From: Bradyrhizobium sp.
GTDB lineage: Bacteria > Pseudomonadota > Alphaproteobacteria > Rhizobiales > Beijerinckiaceae
Assembly: GCA_004799435.1 (NCBI GenBank)
Contig: SSMV01000166.1
Coordinates: 16,020-80,019 of the forward strand
Direction of reading: 5' to 3'
Length of the DNA stretch: 64,000 nt
Positions 17,508-25,280 of the stretch are shown here, one piece after another. The translations under genes were made by a program, and so were the position numbers. The notes beneath the pieces are model-generated. The model was given only the letters and a program-made list of their open reading frames with translations, did no database searches and was not told the origin of the DNA. Each line of letters opens with the position of its first letter. Position 1 is the first letter of the stretch.

Positions 17508-18083
17508 ATGCTGATTCTTCTCGTCGGGATCATCGTCTTTCTCGGCGCGCATACGATGACGACGCTGCGCGACAGCCGCGCCCGCATCATCGAGCGCATT
17601 GGCCTCGGCCCCTATCGCGGGCTTCATTCGCTCGTCGCCACGATTGGTCTGGTCCTCATCATCTGGGGCTTTGCGCGCTATCGAGCCGACGGCCTCATTC
17701 CGATCTGGACGCCGCCGCTATGGACGCGGCATCTGACAATCGGGCTGATGTGGTTCGCCTTCGTGTCGCTCGCCTGCGCCTATCCTGCGCCAAGCCGGAT
17801 TCGCGGCTGGCTGCGCCATCCGATGCTGGTCGCAATCAAGATCTGGGCGCTCGCGCATCTTCTCGCCAATGGCGACGCTGGCGGGATGCTGCTGTTTGGA
17901 TCGTTTCTCGCCTGGGCGGTCTATGATCGCATCGCCGTCAAACGACGCGGCGATATGGGCGCTCAATCCTCGCCGTCTTTCACGCGCGCCGATGCGCAGG
18001 CGCTGATCCTCGGCACGCTCGGCTATGTGGCGATGATTGTCCTGCACCCCTATCTGATCGGCGTCGCAGTGATCGGCTACTAA
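17508..18083 (+). CDS. NnrU family membrane protein
   Basis: 191 residues with about five or six membrane helices. The N-terminus MLILLVGIIVFLGAHT, then RIGLGPYRGLHSLVA and LMWFAFVSLACAYPAPSRI are typical of NnrU, a family linked to nitrite/nitric-oxide reduction and, by homology to the plant Z-ISO enzymes, to heme-containing isomerases. No denitrification gene is nearby, so the role here is unknown. The gene is alone, divergent from the aldolase-like gene. Confidence 0.85.
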   Translation: MLILLVGIIVFLGAHTMTTLRDSRARIIERIGLGPYRGLHSLVATIGLVLIIWGFARYRADGLIPIWTPPLWTRHLTIGLMWFAFVSLACAYPAPSRIRGWLRHPMLVAIKIWALAHLLANGDAGGMLLFGSFLAWAVYDRIAVKRRGDMGAQSSPSFTRADAQALILGTLGYVAMIVLHPYLIGVAVIGY

Positions 18084-18169
18084 ATCAATGCGTGCGCGAC
18101 GCCGGTCATTTTGCCTCCGCCGCGTGCATTCGTTAGTGTCCCGCCATTCTTGCTAAAGGAGCCGGCTCC

Positions 18170-18802
18170 ATGGCTGACGCGCCGCGGTTGCGCATCCTCG
18201 TCATTGGCGCGAGCGGCGTGCTCGGGCGAGCGATCTTCGCCGAGTTGGCGCCGCGACATGACATCGTCACCGCCGGCTCGAAGTCGGGCGAGATTCGCTT
18301 CGACATCGCCGACCCGGCCGCCATCGTCGACGGGTTGAAGCGCGCTGGACCGCTCGACGCGGTGGTCTGCGCGGCGGGAAGCGTCAATTTCACGCCGCTC
18401 GAAGCGATCGCGCCCGCCCGGCTCGAAGCATCGTCCTTCGGGCTCGGGCTGATCAACAAGCTTATGGGACAGGTCAATCTGGCGCTGGCGGCGCGCGACG
18501 TGCTGCGCGACGGCGGTTCGATCACGCTGATTGCCGGCGTCCTCGCCGATACGCCGATCCTCACTGGTTCGTCGGCCAGCATGGTCAACGGCGCCTTGGA
18601 GAGCTTCGCGCTTGCCGCGGCGATCGAGATGCCGCGCGGCCTTCGCATCAATGTCGTCAGCCCGACGGTGTTCGAGGAATCGATGGCGGACTACGGTCCG
18701 TTCTTCCGCGGCTTCGACCCGGTGCCGGTTGCGCGCGCCGCGCGCGCCTTCTCTCGCAGCGTCGAGGGCCGGCAGACCGGCCAAGTCTACAAGGTGCTGT
18801 GA
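18170..18802 (+). CDS. short-chain dehydrogenase/reductase-like protein lacking the Tyr-Lys pair
   Basis: 210 residues. A Rossmann fold with LVIGASGVLGRAI at the N-terminus binds NAD(P), and DAVVCAAGSVNF is the NAG-like strand 4. At the catalytic place where SDRs have YxxxK, the sequence reads TGSSASMVNGALESF, with no Tyr and no Lys. This is a known trait of a small SDR subfamily (PRK07578-type), so it is not decay; the reaction is unknown. AAGGAGC precedes the ATG. Its stop overlaps the GTG of the PAP2 gene (GTGA), so the two are coupled. Confidence 0.85.
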   Translation: MADAPRLRILVIGASGVLGRAIFAELAPRHDIVTAGSKSGEIRFDIADPAAIVDGLKRAGPLDAVVCAAGSVNFTPLEAIAPARLEASSFGLGLINKLMGQVNLALAARDVLRDGGSITLIAGVLADTPILTGSSASMVNGALESFALAAAIEMPRGLRINVVSPTVFEESMADYGPFFRGFDPVPVARAARAFSRSVEGRQTGQVYKVL

Positions 18803-19464
18803 GCGGCATGGGGAAAGCATTCTGGGCGATCTGCGCCGCCATCGTGCTGGTCGGCGTGGTCTTCGCCGTCTGGCCGGATCTCGATCTTGTCGTCGCGCAT
18901 TTTTTCTATGACGGCGGCGGCTTCATGGGCGGCGAGGGCTGGCAACGCTTGCTGCGCGAATGCCTCGGCGATCTGCCCTTCGTCGTGCTCGCCGCCTATG
19001 TCGTCCTCTACCTGCTGCGCCGCTTCGGCCGCGCCGTTCCCTGGGCGCCGGACGGGCGCGGAATTGTCTTCCTGATCCTCACGCTGGCGATCGGGCCGGG
19101 GCTAATCGTCAATCTCGGATTTAAGGATCATTGGCATCGGCCCCGCCCCTCGCACATTGTCGATTTCGGCGGCGGCGATCCCTTCCGTCCGTGGTATCTG
19201 ACCGACGGCGCCTGCAAGCGCAATTGCTCCTTCGTCTCCGGCGAAGCGTCCACCGGCTTCTGGATGGTCGCCCCCGCGCTGCTGGCGCCCCCGCCGCTGC
19301 GCAGTGCCGCCGTCGCCGGAGCGCTGGTCTTCGGCGTCGCGGCCAGCGCGCTGCGGCTCGCTTTCGGCGGCCATTTCCTCTCCGACGTTCTGCTCGGCGG
19401 GCTGGTCGCCCTGCTGGTGATTGTCGTCACGCGGCGCTTCCTCTGGCCACGCGGCGGCCCCTAG
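18799..19464 (+). CDS. PAP2-family membrane phosphatase
   Basis: 221 residues with about six membrane helices. The three phosphatase motifs are present: KDHWHRPRP, SFVSGEAST and LRLAFGGHFLSDV, giving the Lys-Arg, Ser-Gly and Arg-His-Asp residues of the lipid phosphate phosphatase/LpxE type. The middle motif has Glu after Gly where His is frequent (SGE in place of SGH), as in lipid A phosphatase-like members. The GTG start at 18799 overlaps the SDR stop; an ATG at 18808 is an alternative. Substrate is probably an undecaprenyl or lipid phosphate; this is inference. Confidence 0.85.
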   Translation: MSGMGKAFWAICAAIVLVGVVFAVWPDLDLVVAHFFYDGGGFMGGEGWQRLLRECLGDLPFVVLAAYVVLYLLRRFGRAVPWAPDGRGIVFLILTLAIGPGLIVNLGFKDHWHRPRPSHIVDFGGGDPFRPWYLTDGACKRNCSFVSGEASTGFWMVAPALLAPPPLRSAAVAGALVFGVAASALRLAFGGHFLSDVLLGGLVALLVIVVTRRFLWPRGGP

Positions 19465-19554
19465 GCAGTTGCGCGTCGCTCCCGCGCGTCTATAAAGCCG
19501 CCGACTGGCCGGCCGCCTTCGGCCGCCCCGACGCTACCACCGAGCAGAATCCAG

Positions 19555-20799
19555 ATGTCGCAGCCGAAGATCAAAGTGAAACGGGTCGTGCTCGCCTATT
19601 CGGGCGGCCTCGACACATCGATCATCCTCAAGTGGCTGCAGACCACTTACGGCTGCGAGGTCGTGACCTTCACCGCCGACCTCGGCCAGGGCGAGGAACT
19701 GGAGCCGGCGCGCAAAAAGGCCGAGCTGTTGGGCGTGAAACCCGAAAACATCTTCATCGAGGATCTGCGCGAGGAATTCGTGCGCGACTACGTGTTCCCG
19801 ATGTTCCGCGCCAATGCGCAATACGAGGGCCAATATCTGCTCGGCACCTCGATCGCCCGGCCGCTGATCGCTAAGAAGCTAGTCGAGATCGCCCGCAAGG
19901 TCGGCGCCGACGCGATCGCCCATGGTGCGACCGGCAAGGGCAACGATCAGGTGCGCTTCGAGCTTTCAGCCTATGCGCTGGAGCCGGAGATCAAGATCAT
20001 CGCGCCCTGGCGCGAATGGGAATTCGCCTCGCGCAACGCGCTGATCGCCTTCGCCGAGAAACATCAGATCCCGATATCCAAGGACAAGCGTGGCGAAGCG
20101 CCCTTCTCGACCGACGCCAATCTCCTGCATGTGTCCTCCGAGGGCAAAGTCCTCGAAGACCCGGCGCAAGAGACGCCAGCCTATGTCTATTCGCGCACCG
20201 TCGATCCCGAGAGCGCCCCCGACAAGCCGACCGTGGTCGAGATCGCTTTCGAGAAAGGCGATCCGGTCGCCGTCGACGGCAAGCGTCTGTCGCCGGCCGC
20301 GTTGCTGGCCGCGCTCAATACGCTTGGCCATGACAATGGGATCGGCCGGCTCGATCTGGTCGAGAACCGTTTCGTCGGCATGAAATCGCGCGGCATGTAT
20401 GAGACGCCGGGCGGCACGATCCTGCTCGCCGCCCATCGCGCCATCGAATCGATCACGCTCGATCGCGGCGCCGCGCATCTCAAAGACGAGTTGATGCCGA
20501 AATACGCCGAGCTGATCTACAACGGCTTCTGGTTCGCGCCTGAGCGCGAGATGCTGCAGGTTCTGATCGACAAGAGCCAGGAGTTGGTCGCCGGTCGTGT
20601 GCGGCTCAAGCTCTATAAGGGCGGCGTCCATGTGATCGGCCGCGACAGCCCCAATTCGCTCTACGATCAGGATCTCGTCACGTTCGAAGAGGGCGCGGTC
20701 GCCTACGACCACAATGACGCGGCGGGCTTCATCAAGCTCAATGCGCTGCGCCTGCGCACTTTGGCCAAACGCAAGCGGCGGGCTGAAGCCAAGGCCTGA
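19555..20799 (+). CDS. argG: argininosuccinate synthase
   Basis: 414 residues. ATP-dependent condensation of citrulline with aspartate in arginine synthesis. The N-terminal PP-loop is clear ([18 protein letters not shown]), followed by [25 protein letters not shown] and the ETPGGTIL element are further signatures. Length is normal. It stands alone; a REP-like inverted repeat follows its stop. Confidence 0.97.
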   Translation: MSQPKIKVKRVVLAYSGGLDTSIILKWLQTTYGCEVVTFTADLGQGEELEPARKKAELLGVKPENIFIEDLREEFVRDYVFPMFRANAQYEGQYLLGTSIARPLIAKKLVEIARKVGADAIAHGATGKGNDQVRFELSAYALEPEIKIIAPWREWEFASRNALIAFAEKHQIPISKDKRGEAPFSTDANLLHVSSEGKVLEDPAQETPAYVYSRTVDPESAPDKPTVVEIAFEKGDPVAVDGKRLSPAALLAALNTLGHDNGIGRLDLVENRFVGMKSRGMYETPGGTILLAAHRAIESITLDRGAAHLKDELMPKYAELIYNGFWFAPEREMLQVLIDKSQELVAGRVRLKLYKGGVHVIGRDSPNSLYDQDLVTFEEGAVAYDHNDAAGFIKLNALRLRTLAKRKRRAEAKA

Positions 20800-20873
20800 A
20801 GCGGCGCTCCAAATCTGAACTGCGCCCCTACGCCTCGTCGTCGGGCGCCGGCGAAGCGGGCGTCTCGGCTCCT

Positions 20874-20954
20874 GTCACGCCCGCGCAAGCGGGCATCCAG
20901 ACCTTCCGAATGGCGCCAATGTTAAAGCTGGATTCCCGCTTTCGCGGGAATGAC
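20874..20954. repeat. REP-like inverted pair downstream of argG
   Basis: Two 27-base half-sites (20874-20900 and 20928-20954) are imperfect inverted copies; each contains its own hairpin (CCCGCGCAAGCGGG and CCCGCTTTCGCGGG). The second copy is the widespread 'ctggattcccgctttcgcgg' type found between genes in many proteobacteria. It may fold as one large stem and act in mRNA end processing. Confidence 0.75.
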
Positions 20955-20999
20955 GCGCGAATTCACCTCAGGATGAGGGATAGATAAGCCGTGCCGCCC

Positions 21000-21350
21000 T
21001 CAGTGGCGGCACTTGCTCGCCTGCGCGTCGAAGGCGATGCCGAGGAACGGCAGGAACGTCGAAGTCATCGCCTCCTGGCTCGACAATTCGCGACACTGGC
21101 TGTTCCAGATATAGGCCGCATTGACGATCACACTCGCGGTGCCGATGAGGATCGCGACAGCCGGCCAAGGCGACGAAGGATGCTGCGTCGGACAGGGGGA
21201 GCGGGGCGCCCCGCAGGTCACACCGATCGCGCTGCATACGGGAATGAACCCGCAGCCGAATGGCGGAAAAGCCTGCGCCGGGACAGTTGAAGGCCCCCAG
21301 AACGCGAGGCTGGCGGTCGCCAGCACGGCGACGATCCTGCGAAATCCCAT
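21000..21350 (-). CDS. tandem paralogue 3 of an exported Cys-containing protein, unknown function
   Basis: 116 residues. Signal peptide or N-terminal anchor (MGFRRIVAVLATASLAFW, about 1-25), a Cys-rich middle (FGCG, VCSA, VTCG, SPCPTQHPSSPWP), a second hydrophobic helix (about 70-88) and the shared C-terminus VNAAYIWNSQCRELSS, then TFLPFLGIAFDAQASKCRH. I recognise no family. The ATG at 21350 was chosen because it begins the signal peptide shared with the other two copies; the longer frame runs backwards into the next copy. Third and last in the array of three. Confidence 0.7.
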   Translation of the reverse strand: MGFRRIVAVLATASLAFWGPSTVPAQAFPPFGCGFIPVCSAIGVTCGAPRSPCPTQHPSSPWPAVAILIGTASVIVNAAYIWNSQCRELSSQEAMTSTFLPFLGIAFDAQASKCRH

Positions 21351-21463
21351 GTGGCCCCCAAATCTTTGCGCGAAGTCTTTCCACGCTTGCGCCGGCGAGC
21401 GGGCGTCGCGATGCTGGGAACGATGCGGTCGATTGGACGCGGCCTCCGTTTCCATCTCCGCGC

Positions 21464-21826
21464 TCAGTGGCGGCACTTGCTCGCCTGCACGTCGAAGGCG
21501 ATGCCGAGGAACGGCAGGAGCGTCGACGTCGCCGCCTCCCGGCTCGACAATTCGCGACACTGGCTGTTCCAGATATAGGCGGCGTTGACCATCACGCTGA
21601 CCGTGCCGACGAACACCGCGACCGGCGCCCATGGCGACGGCGCATGCCCCGGCGAACCATGGGTCAACATCGGCCCGCAGAAGGCGTAGGCCGTGTCGAC
21701 GGTTCGATATTGCACCTGGTTCGCGCCGCAAGTGACGATTGGAAGCGCCTTGACCGGAATGATCGACGGCGCCCAGAACGCAAGACTGGCAGCCGCCAGA
21801 ACAGCGAGAAACCTGCGAATGCGCAT
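21464..21826 (-). CDS. tandem paralogue 2 of the exported protein
   Basis: 120 residues. Same architecture: signal peptide (MRIRRFLAVLAAASLAFW), a more divergent middle with Cys in VTCGANQ and AFCGPM, a hydrophobic helix (WAPVAVFVGTVSVMV) and the shared VNAAYIWNSQCRELSS to ASKCRH C-terminus. The middle part differs most from the neighbours, while the last ~55 codons are nearly identical in DNA. The ATG at 21826 was picked by alignment with the other copies. Confidence 0.7.
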   Translation of the reverse strand: MRIRRFLAVLAAASLAFWAPSIIPVKALPIVTCGANQVQYRTVDTAYAFCGPMLTHGSPGHAPSPWAPVAVFVGTVSVMVNAAYIWNSQCRELSSREAATSTLLPFLGIAFDVQASKCRH

Positions 21827-21864
21827 TGTTATCGCTCCTGCCTCGCCTTTTCCGCCGGCGCGGC

Positions 21865-22212
21865 TCAATGGCGGCACTTGCTCGCCTGCGCGTCGAAGGC
21901 GATGCCGAGGAACGGCAGGAAGGTCGAAGTCATCGCCTCCTCGCTCGACAATTCGCGACACTGACTGTTCCAGATATAGGCCGCGTTGACGATCACGCTG
22001 ACGGCGCCGACCATGATCGCGATGGCTGGCCAGGGCGACGAAGGATGCTGGGTCGGACAGGGCAACGGCGGGGTCGCATAGGCCGTGTCGATCGTTTGGT
22101 ATTGACCAACCAGCCCGCAGCCGACCGGCGCCGCTTTCATCGGAACGATCGAAGGCGTCCAGAACGCAACACTTGCGGTCGCCAACACGGCGACGATCCT
22201 GCGAAGTCCCAT
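21865..22212 (-). CDS. tandem paralogue 1 of the exported protein
   Basis: 115 residues. Signal peptide (MGLRRIVAVLATASVAFW), Cys in APVGCG and PLPCPTQHPSSPWP, a hydrophobic helix (WPAIAIMVGAVSVIV) and the common C-terminus ending ASKCRH. It is closest to copy 3, sharing PCPTQHPSSPWPA in addition to both ends. It is the promoter-proximal copy if the three are one operon; gaps are 38 and 113 bases. Two conserved Cys near the C-terminus (SQC, SKC) could pair after export. Confidence 0.7.
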   Translation of the reverse strand: MGLRRIVAVLATASVAFWTPSIVPMKAAPVGCGLVGQYQTIDTAYATPPLPCPTQHPSSPWPAIAIMVGAVSVIVNAAYIWNSQCRELSSEEAMTSTFLPFLGIAFDAQASKCRH

Positions 22213-22318
22213 GACAGCCCCCAAATCCTCCGGCGAAAGCGTCTCGCCGACGGTCTCCGCGACGCGGCCCCCGCCGGCACGAATCGCATCGTCACTTGGG
22301 GAGTGATTCGCGCCGCTG

Positions 22319-22693
22319 TCAACGCGACTCGGAGTCGCAGCCGCATGTCGAAGCCGCGGCGTCAGGTTTGCGCTCGCTTTGGAGCGCAAATGGCGCAAAC
22401 AGAGCCTCGGCCGCCTCGCGAGCGCCTTCCGGCGCGGTGATCGTGACGGCGATCACGTCCGCCCGCTCGCTGACTTCGAAATCGAGGAAGGCGCAGCAGA
22501 TCCGCTCGGCCTCGACCATTCGGCGGACGTCGTGAACCGCGGACGGGTCATAGGCGAGCGTGAGCCGGAGATCGTCTCGAACCGACATTCGCAGGGCGTG
22601 GCGATTGAGATCGGCGATCCAATCCGATCGCCGCTGGAAGCTTCCTATATCCAATGCACAGGCGATGGGCGCGGGTTCTGCGGTTTCGGGCAT
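22319..22693 (-). CDS. MerR-linked small protein with ICC and CGC cysteine motifs
   Basis: 124 residues. The core has the pattern VEAERICCAFLDFEV, then VIAVTITAPEGAREAAEALF, typical of a family of unnamed proteins often found next to heavy-metal MerR regulators. The C-terminus carries another Cys pair (ASTCGCDSE). I infer a metal- or thiol-binding role; no enzyme motif is visible. The ATG at 22693 is chosen because GGAGGAGG lies seven bases before it, better than the ATG at 22711. It is divergent from merR, with the MerR-type promoter between them. Confidence 0.7.
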   Translation of the reverse strand: MPETAEPAPIACALDIGSFQRRSDWIADLNRHALRMSVRDDLRLTLAYDPSAVHDVRRMVEAERICCAFLDFEVSERADVIAVTITAPEGAREAAEALFAPFALQSERKPDAAASTCGCDSESR

Positions 22694-22738
22694 GATGACC
22701 TCCTCCGCCATCCTGGGGCTCGCCGGTGGCGCATAACC

Positions 22739-22769
22739 GCTCTACAAGTTAAAGTGACTTGAGGTTCAA
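22739..22769 (-). promoter_or_regulatory. MerR-type promoter/operator with a 19-base spacer
   Basis: On the minus strand, TTGAAC (22769-22764) is separated by 19 bases from TAGAGC (22744-22739). The spacer contains the dyad CAAGT-N7-ACTTG (22745-22761). An overlong 19-base spacer holding a dyad is the hallmark of MerR-activated promoters. It faces the small Cys protein gene and lies 23-53 bases upstream of the merR start, so it probably also controls merR. Confidence 0.6.
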
Positions 22770-22791
22770 GTCCCACGCTCGCGAGACGAAT

Positions 22792-23220
22792 ATGTCCGGA
22801 TACAAGATAGGCATTCTTGCCAAGCGCGCGGGCGCCAATGCGCCGACAATCCGTTACTACGAGCAGATCGGCTTGCTGCGACGCCCGGACCGCCAGGACG
22901 GTAATCAAAGACGCTACAGCGACGAGGATGTTGGGCGACTGACCTTCATTCGCCGCTGCCGCGCGTTTGGGTTTTCAATCGATCAAGTCCGAAGGCTCGC
23001 CGCCTTGGTCGAGGATCGGTCGCGCTCATGTGTCGAAGCGCGCGATATCGCGCAAGCCCACCTTGCCGAAGTTCGCGCCAAGCTGCGCGAACTCAGGGCG
23101 CTTGAAAAAAGCTTCGCGGGGTTCGTGGCCGATTGTGACGCCAAATGTGCCGGCGCACTCGGTCCCCAATGCGCCGTCCTTGACGAACTGTCGGTCAATG
23201 GTTCGACCGGAAAGCGCTAG
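22792..23220 (+). CDS. MerR-family metal-responsive regulator
   Basis: 142 residues. The N-terminal winged helix has KRAGANAPTIRYYEQIGLL and RRYSDEDVGRLTFIRRCR, then the dimer coiled coil (about 80-112). Cys at 80, 115, 119 and 127 (SRSC, DCDAKC, GPQC) are placed as in metal-sensing MerR proteins; the spacing is not exactly the Hg(II) MerR set, so the inducer is open (a soft metal is likely). The ATG at 22792 begins the family N-terminus; the frame to 22759 lies inside the operator region. It should bind the dyad at 22745-22761. Confidence 0.85.
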   Translation: MSGYKIGILAKRAGANAPTIRYYEQIGLLRRPDRQDGNQRRYSDEDVGRLTFIRRCRAFGFSIDQVRRLAALVEDRSRSCVEARDIAQAHLAEVRAKLRELRALEKSFAGFVADCDAKCAGALGPQCAVLDELSVNGSTGKR

Positions 23221-23224
23221 CGAC

Positions 23225-24526
23225 CTAGCGCCCCTGCCCGCTTTTGGCCTGATAGGCCGGGCGGGTGCGGCGGCCCTGACGGGCGCGATGGGGCTGTTGG
23301 CTCGCCGAACGCGGATCGCGATGGGGCTGATGATGCGGCCGGTCCGGGGCCGGCGTCGCCTCGGCCTTGTGGGTCACCGGCGCCGGCTTGGGCGCCTTGT
23401 CGCCGCGACGATCGATCGAGAAAATATGCAGCCGGGTCAGGCGCTCGATCGCCCGCAATTGGTCGCGCTCGCTGCCGTCGCAGAGCGAGACGGCCTGCCC
23501 CGCCGCGCCGGCGCGCGCGGTGCGGCCGACGCGATGGACATAGGCCTCGGGCACCTCGGGCAATTCGAAATTGACGATATGGGTGACGCCGTCGATGTCG
23601 ATGCCGCGCGCGGCGATGTCGGTCGCCACCAACGCGCGCGCCTGTCCAGCGCGAAACGCCGCCAGCGCCCGCTCGCGCTGGCCTTGGCTTTTGTTGCCGT
23701 GAATGGCGAGCGCGCCGATCCCGGCCTCGGCCAGCGTCGTGGCGACGCGATCGGCGCCGCGCTTGGTGCGGGTGAACACAATGGTTTTCGTCATCGCCGG
23801 ATCGGCGAGCAATTCGACCAGCATGTCGCGCTTGCGCGCCGCGTCGACGAAAATGACCGTCTGTTCGACGCGGTCGGCGGTTTTAGCCGCCGGGGTGACC
23901 GCGACTTCCTGCGGGTCGCGCAGCAGCTCGGCCGCGAGTTTACGGATGTCGGTCGGCATGGTCGCCGAGAAGAAGAGGTTTTGCCGCTTCTTCGGCAGAT
24001 CGCGCACGATGCGGCGGATGGGCTTGATGAAGCCGAGATCGAGCATCTGGTCGACTTCGTCGAGGACGAGAAATTCGACGCCGCTCAGATTGGCGACGCG
24101 CGCATCGAGATGATCGACGAGACGGCCGGGCGTCGCGACCAGCACGTCGAGCCCGCGCGCCAGGGCGCGGATCTGCGCACCATGCGGCACGCCGCCGAAG
24201 ACGACGGCGATCTCGAACGGCAGGCCGGCGGAGAGATCGCGAAAGCTCTGCGCGATCTGACTGGCGAGTTCGCGGGTGGGCGCAAGCACCAGCACCCGCG
24301 CGCCGCCGCGCGGCGCGGGTCGCTTGTCGGCGAGCAGGCGATTGAGGATGGGGAGAGCGAAAGCCGCAGTCTTGCCGGTGCCCGTCTGGGCGATGCCGAC
24401 GAGGTCATGTCCATTCATCAGAATGGGAATCGCCTTGGCCTGGATCGGCGTCGGCTTGGAATAACCCATCTTGGTCAAGGCGATAACGAGCGGCGCGGCA
24501 AGGCCGAAGCCGTTGAAATTTTCCAA
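23225..24526 (-). CDS. DEAD-box-type ATP-dependent RNA helicase (RhlE-like) with DEVD in motif II
   Basis: 433 residues. Q motif KPTPIQ (residues 24-29), Walker A AQTGTGKT (46-53), PTRELA (83-88), TPGR (132-135), motif II DEVD (156-159), SAT, and the C-terminal HRVGRTARAG. A basic, His- and Gln-rich tail of ~70 residues follows. It should unwind short RNA duplexes in ribosome assembly or RNA decay. The DEVD in place of DEAD is unusual, yet both acidic residues that bind Mg-ATP are kept. Ends 4 bases from the merR stop (convergent). Confidence 0.92.
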   Translation of the reverse strand: MENFNGFGLAAPLVIALTKMGYSKPTPIQAKAIPILMNGHDLVGIAQTGTGKTAAFALPILNRLLADKRPAPRGGARVLVLAPTRELASQIAQSFRDLSAGLPFEIAVVFGGVPHGAQIRALARGLDVLVATPGRLVDHLDARVANLSGVEFLVLDEVDQMLDLGFIKPIRRIVRDLPKKRQNLFFSATMPTDIRKLAAELLRDPQEVAVTPAAKTADRVEQTVIFVDAARKRDMLVELLADPAMTKTIVFTRTKRGADRVATTLAEAGIGALAIHGNKSQGQRERALAAFRAGQARALVATDIAARGIDIDGVTHIVNFELPEVPEAYVHRVGRTARAGAAGQAVSLCDGSERDQLRAIERLTRLHIFSIDRRGDKAPKPAPVTHKAEATPAPDRPHHQPHRDPRSASQQPHRARQGRRTRPAYQAKSGQGR

Positions 24527-24781
24527 TGGAATCTCTTTTCAGGTAGCCGCAATGGCGCGAAAAACCCGCGCGGCGGCTGATAGTGGCTAAAGGGGGGACG
24601 CCCTGCGTGTCCGGGCAATCGGGTGGTTTACAAACCAGCGCTCGACAGGAGGACAAATCTGCCCTTCACGCAATCGGCGCATGTCGGCCGCAATTCGCGC
24701 GACGGGGCCTTATCCATGCTGCGGCGCACAATGTCAAGCTGATCCCGCATCGGACCGTCGCGACGATGGGCGCCGATCGCC

Positions 24782-25225
24782 TCAAGCGGCCCTGTTTTTG
24801 GGCCGAAGCGCGCTTTCGGTAGGCGTGAGCAGTTTGCAACTGTTGATGAGCCACTGGCCGTCCGGTTGGCGCTCAAGTTGGTAGAGCGCGATCCAGATCT
24901 GATTCTCATCGTCGACCAGCGTCGCCGTGATCGAAATCGTGTCGCCGTCCACCTGTGCCTCACCGAAACCGACCTCGCGGTGGCGATAGACCGGCGCATA
25001 GTGGTTGCGCACCATGCCGATGAAAATGTCCTGATCGGTGAACGTCATCTTCAGGCCCGGCGAGACCAGCGCGTAAGCGCCGGCCGCGTCATCGTGGGCG
25101 AAGGCGTCGAGCTGGCGCGAAATGATCGCCCGTGCTTCCTGCGTCGATTGGGCGCCAGCAGGACCGCTCACAAGCGCGGAGAAGAGAACGGCGACGAGCG
25201 CCAGTCCTCGCATAACACTCGCCAT
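24782..25225 (-). CDS. DUF4864 exported protein
   Basis: 147 residues with a signal peptide (MASVMRGLALVAVLFSALV, cleaved near AGAQ). The rest matches the DUF4864 pattern: a helix ISRQLDAFAHDDAAGAYALVSP, the block FIGMVRNHYAPVYRHREVGFG and the C-terminal strand set ending LLTP, a small NTF2-like fold. Function is unknown. The ATG at 25225 has GAGGAGGGCGGGG in front; the frame to 25273 is not needed. Same strand as the alpha/beta hydrolase upstream, 55 bases behind it. Confidence 0.82.
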   Translation of the reverse strand: MASVMRGLALVAVLFSALVSGPAGAQSTQEARAIISRQLDAFAHDDAAGAYALVSPGLKMTFTDQDIFIGMVRNHYAPVYRHREVGFGEAQVDGDTISITATLVDDENQIWIALYQLERQPDGQWLINSCKLLTPTESALRPKNRAA

Positions 25226-25280
25226 GGCCCCGCCCTCCTCAAGACGATGAGAATAGATACGCGCTGACTTCAAGAAAGTT

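Noticed and set aside
20968-21384. 138-codon minus-strand frame in the tandem-paralogue region
   Set aside because: Out of frame with the three exported proteins, whose shared signal peptide and C-terminus define the real frame.
22745-22780. GGTTCAAGTCC looks like a tRNA T-loop
   Set aside because: No acceptor, D or anticodon stems can be found around it, and the sequence is explained by the MerR-type promoter dyad.
22967-24580. 537-codon plus-strand frame across merR and the helicase
   Set aside because: It overlaps the end of merR in another frame and runs antisense to the helicase, which has all its motifs.
24527-24781. Possible gene in the gap between the helicase and the DUF4864 gene
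   Set aside because: Short frames here lack a ribosome site and any recognisable sequence; the gap is better read as the helicase promoter region.
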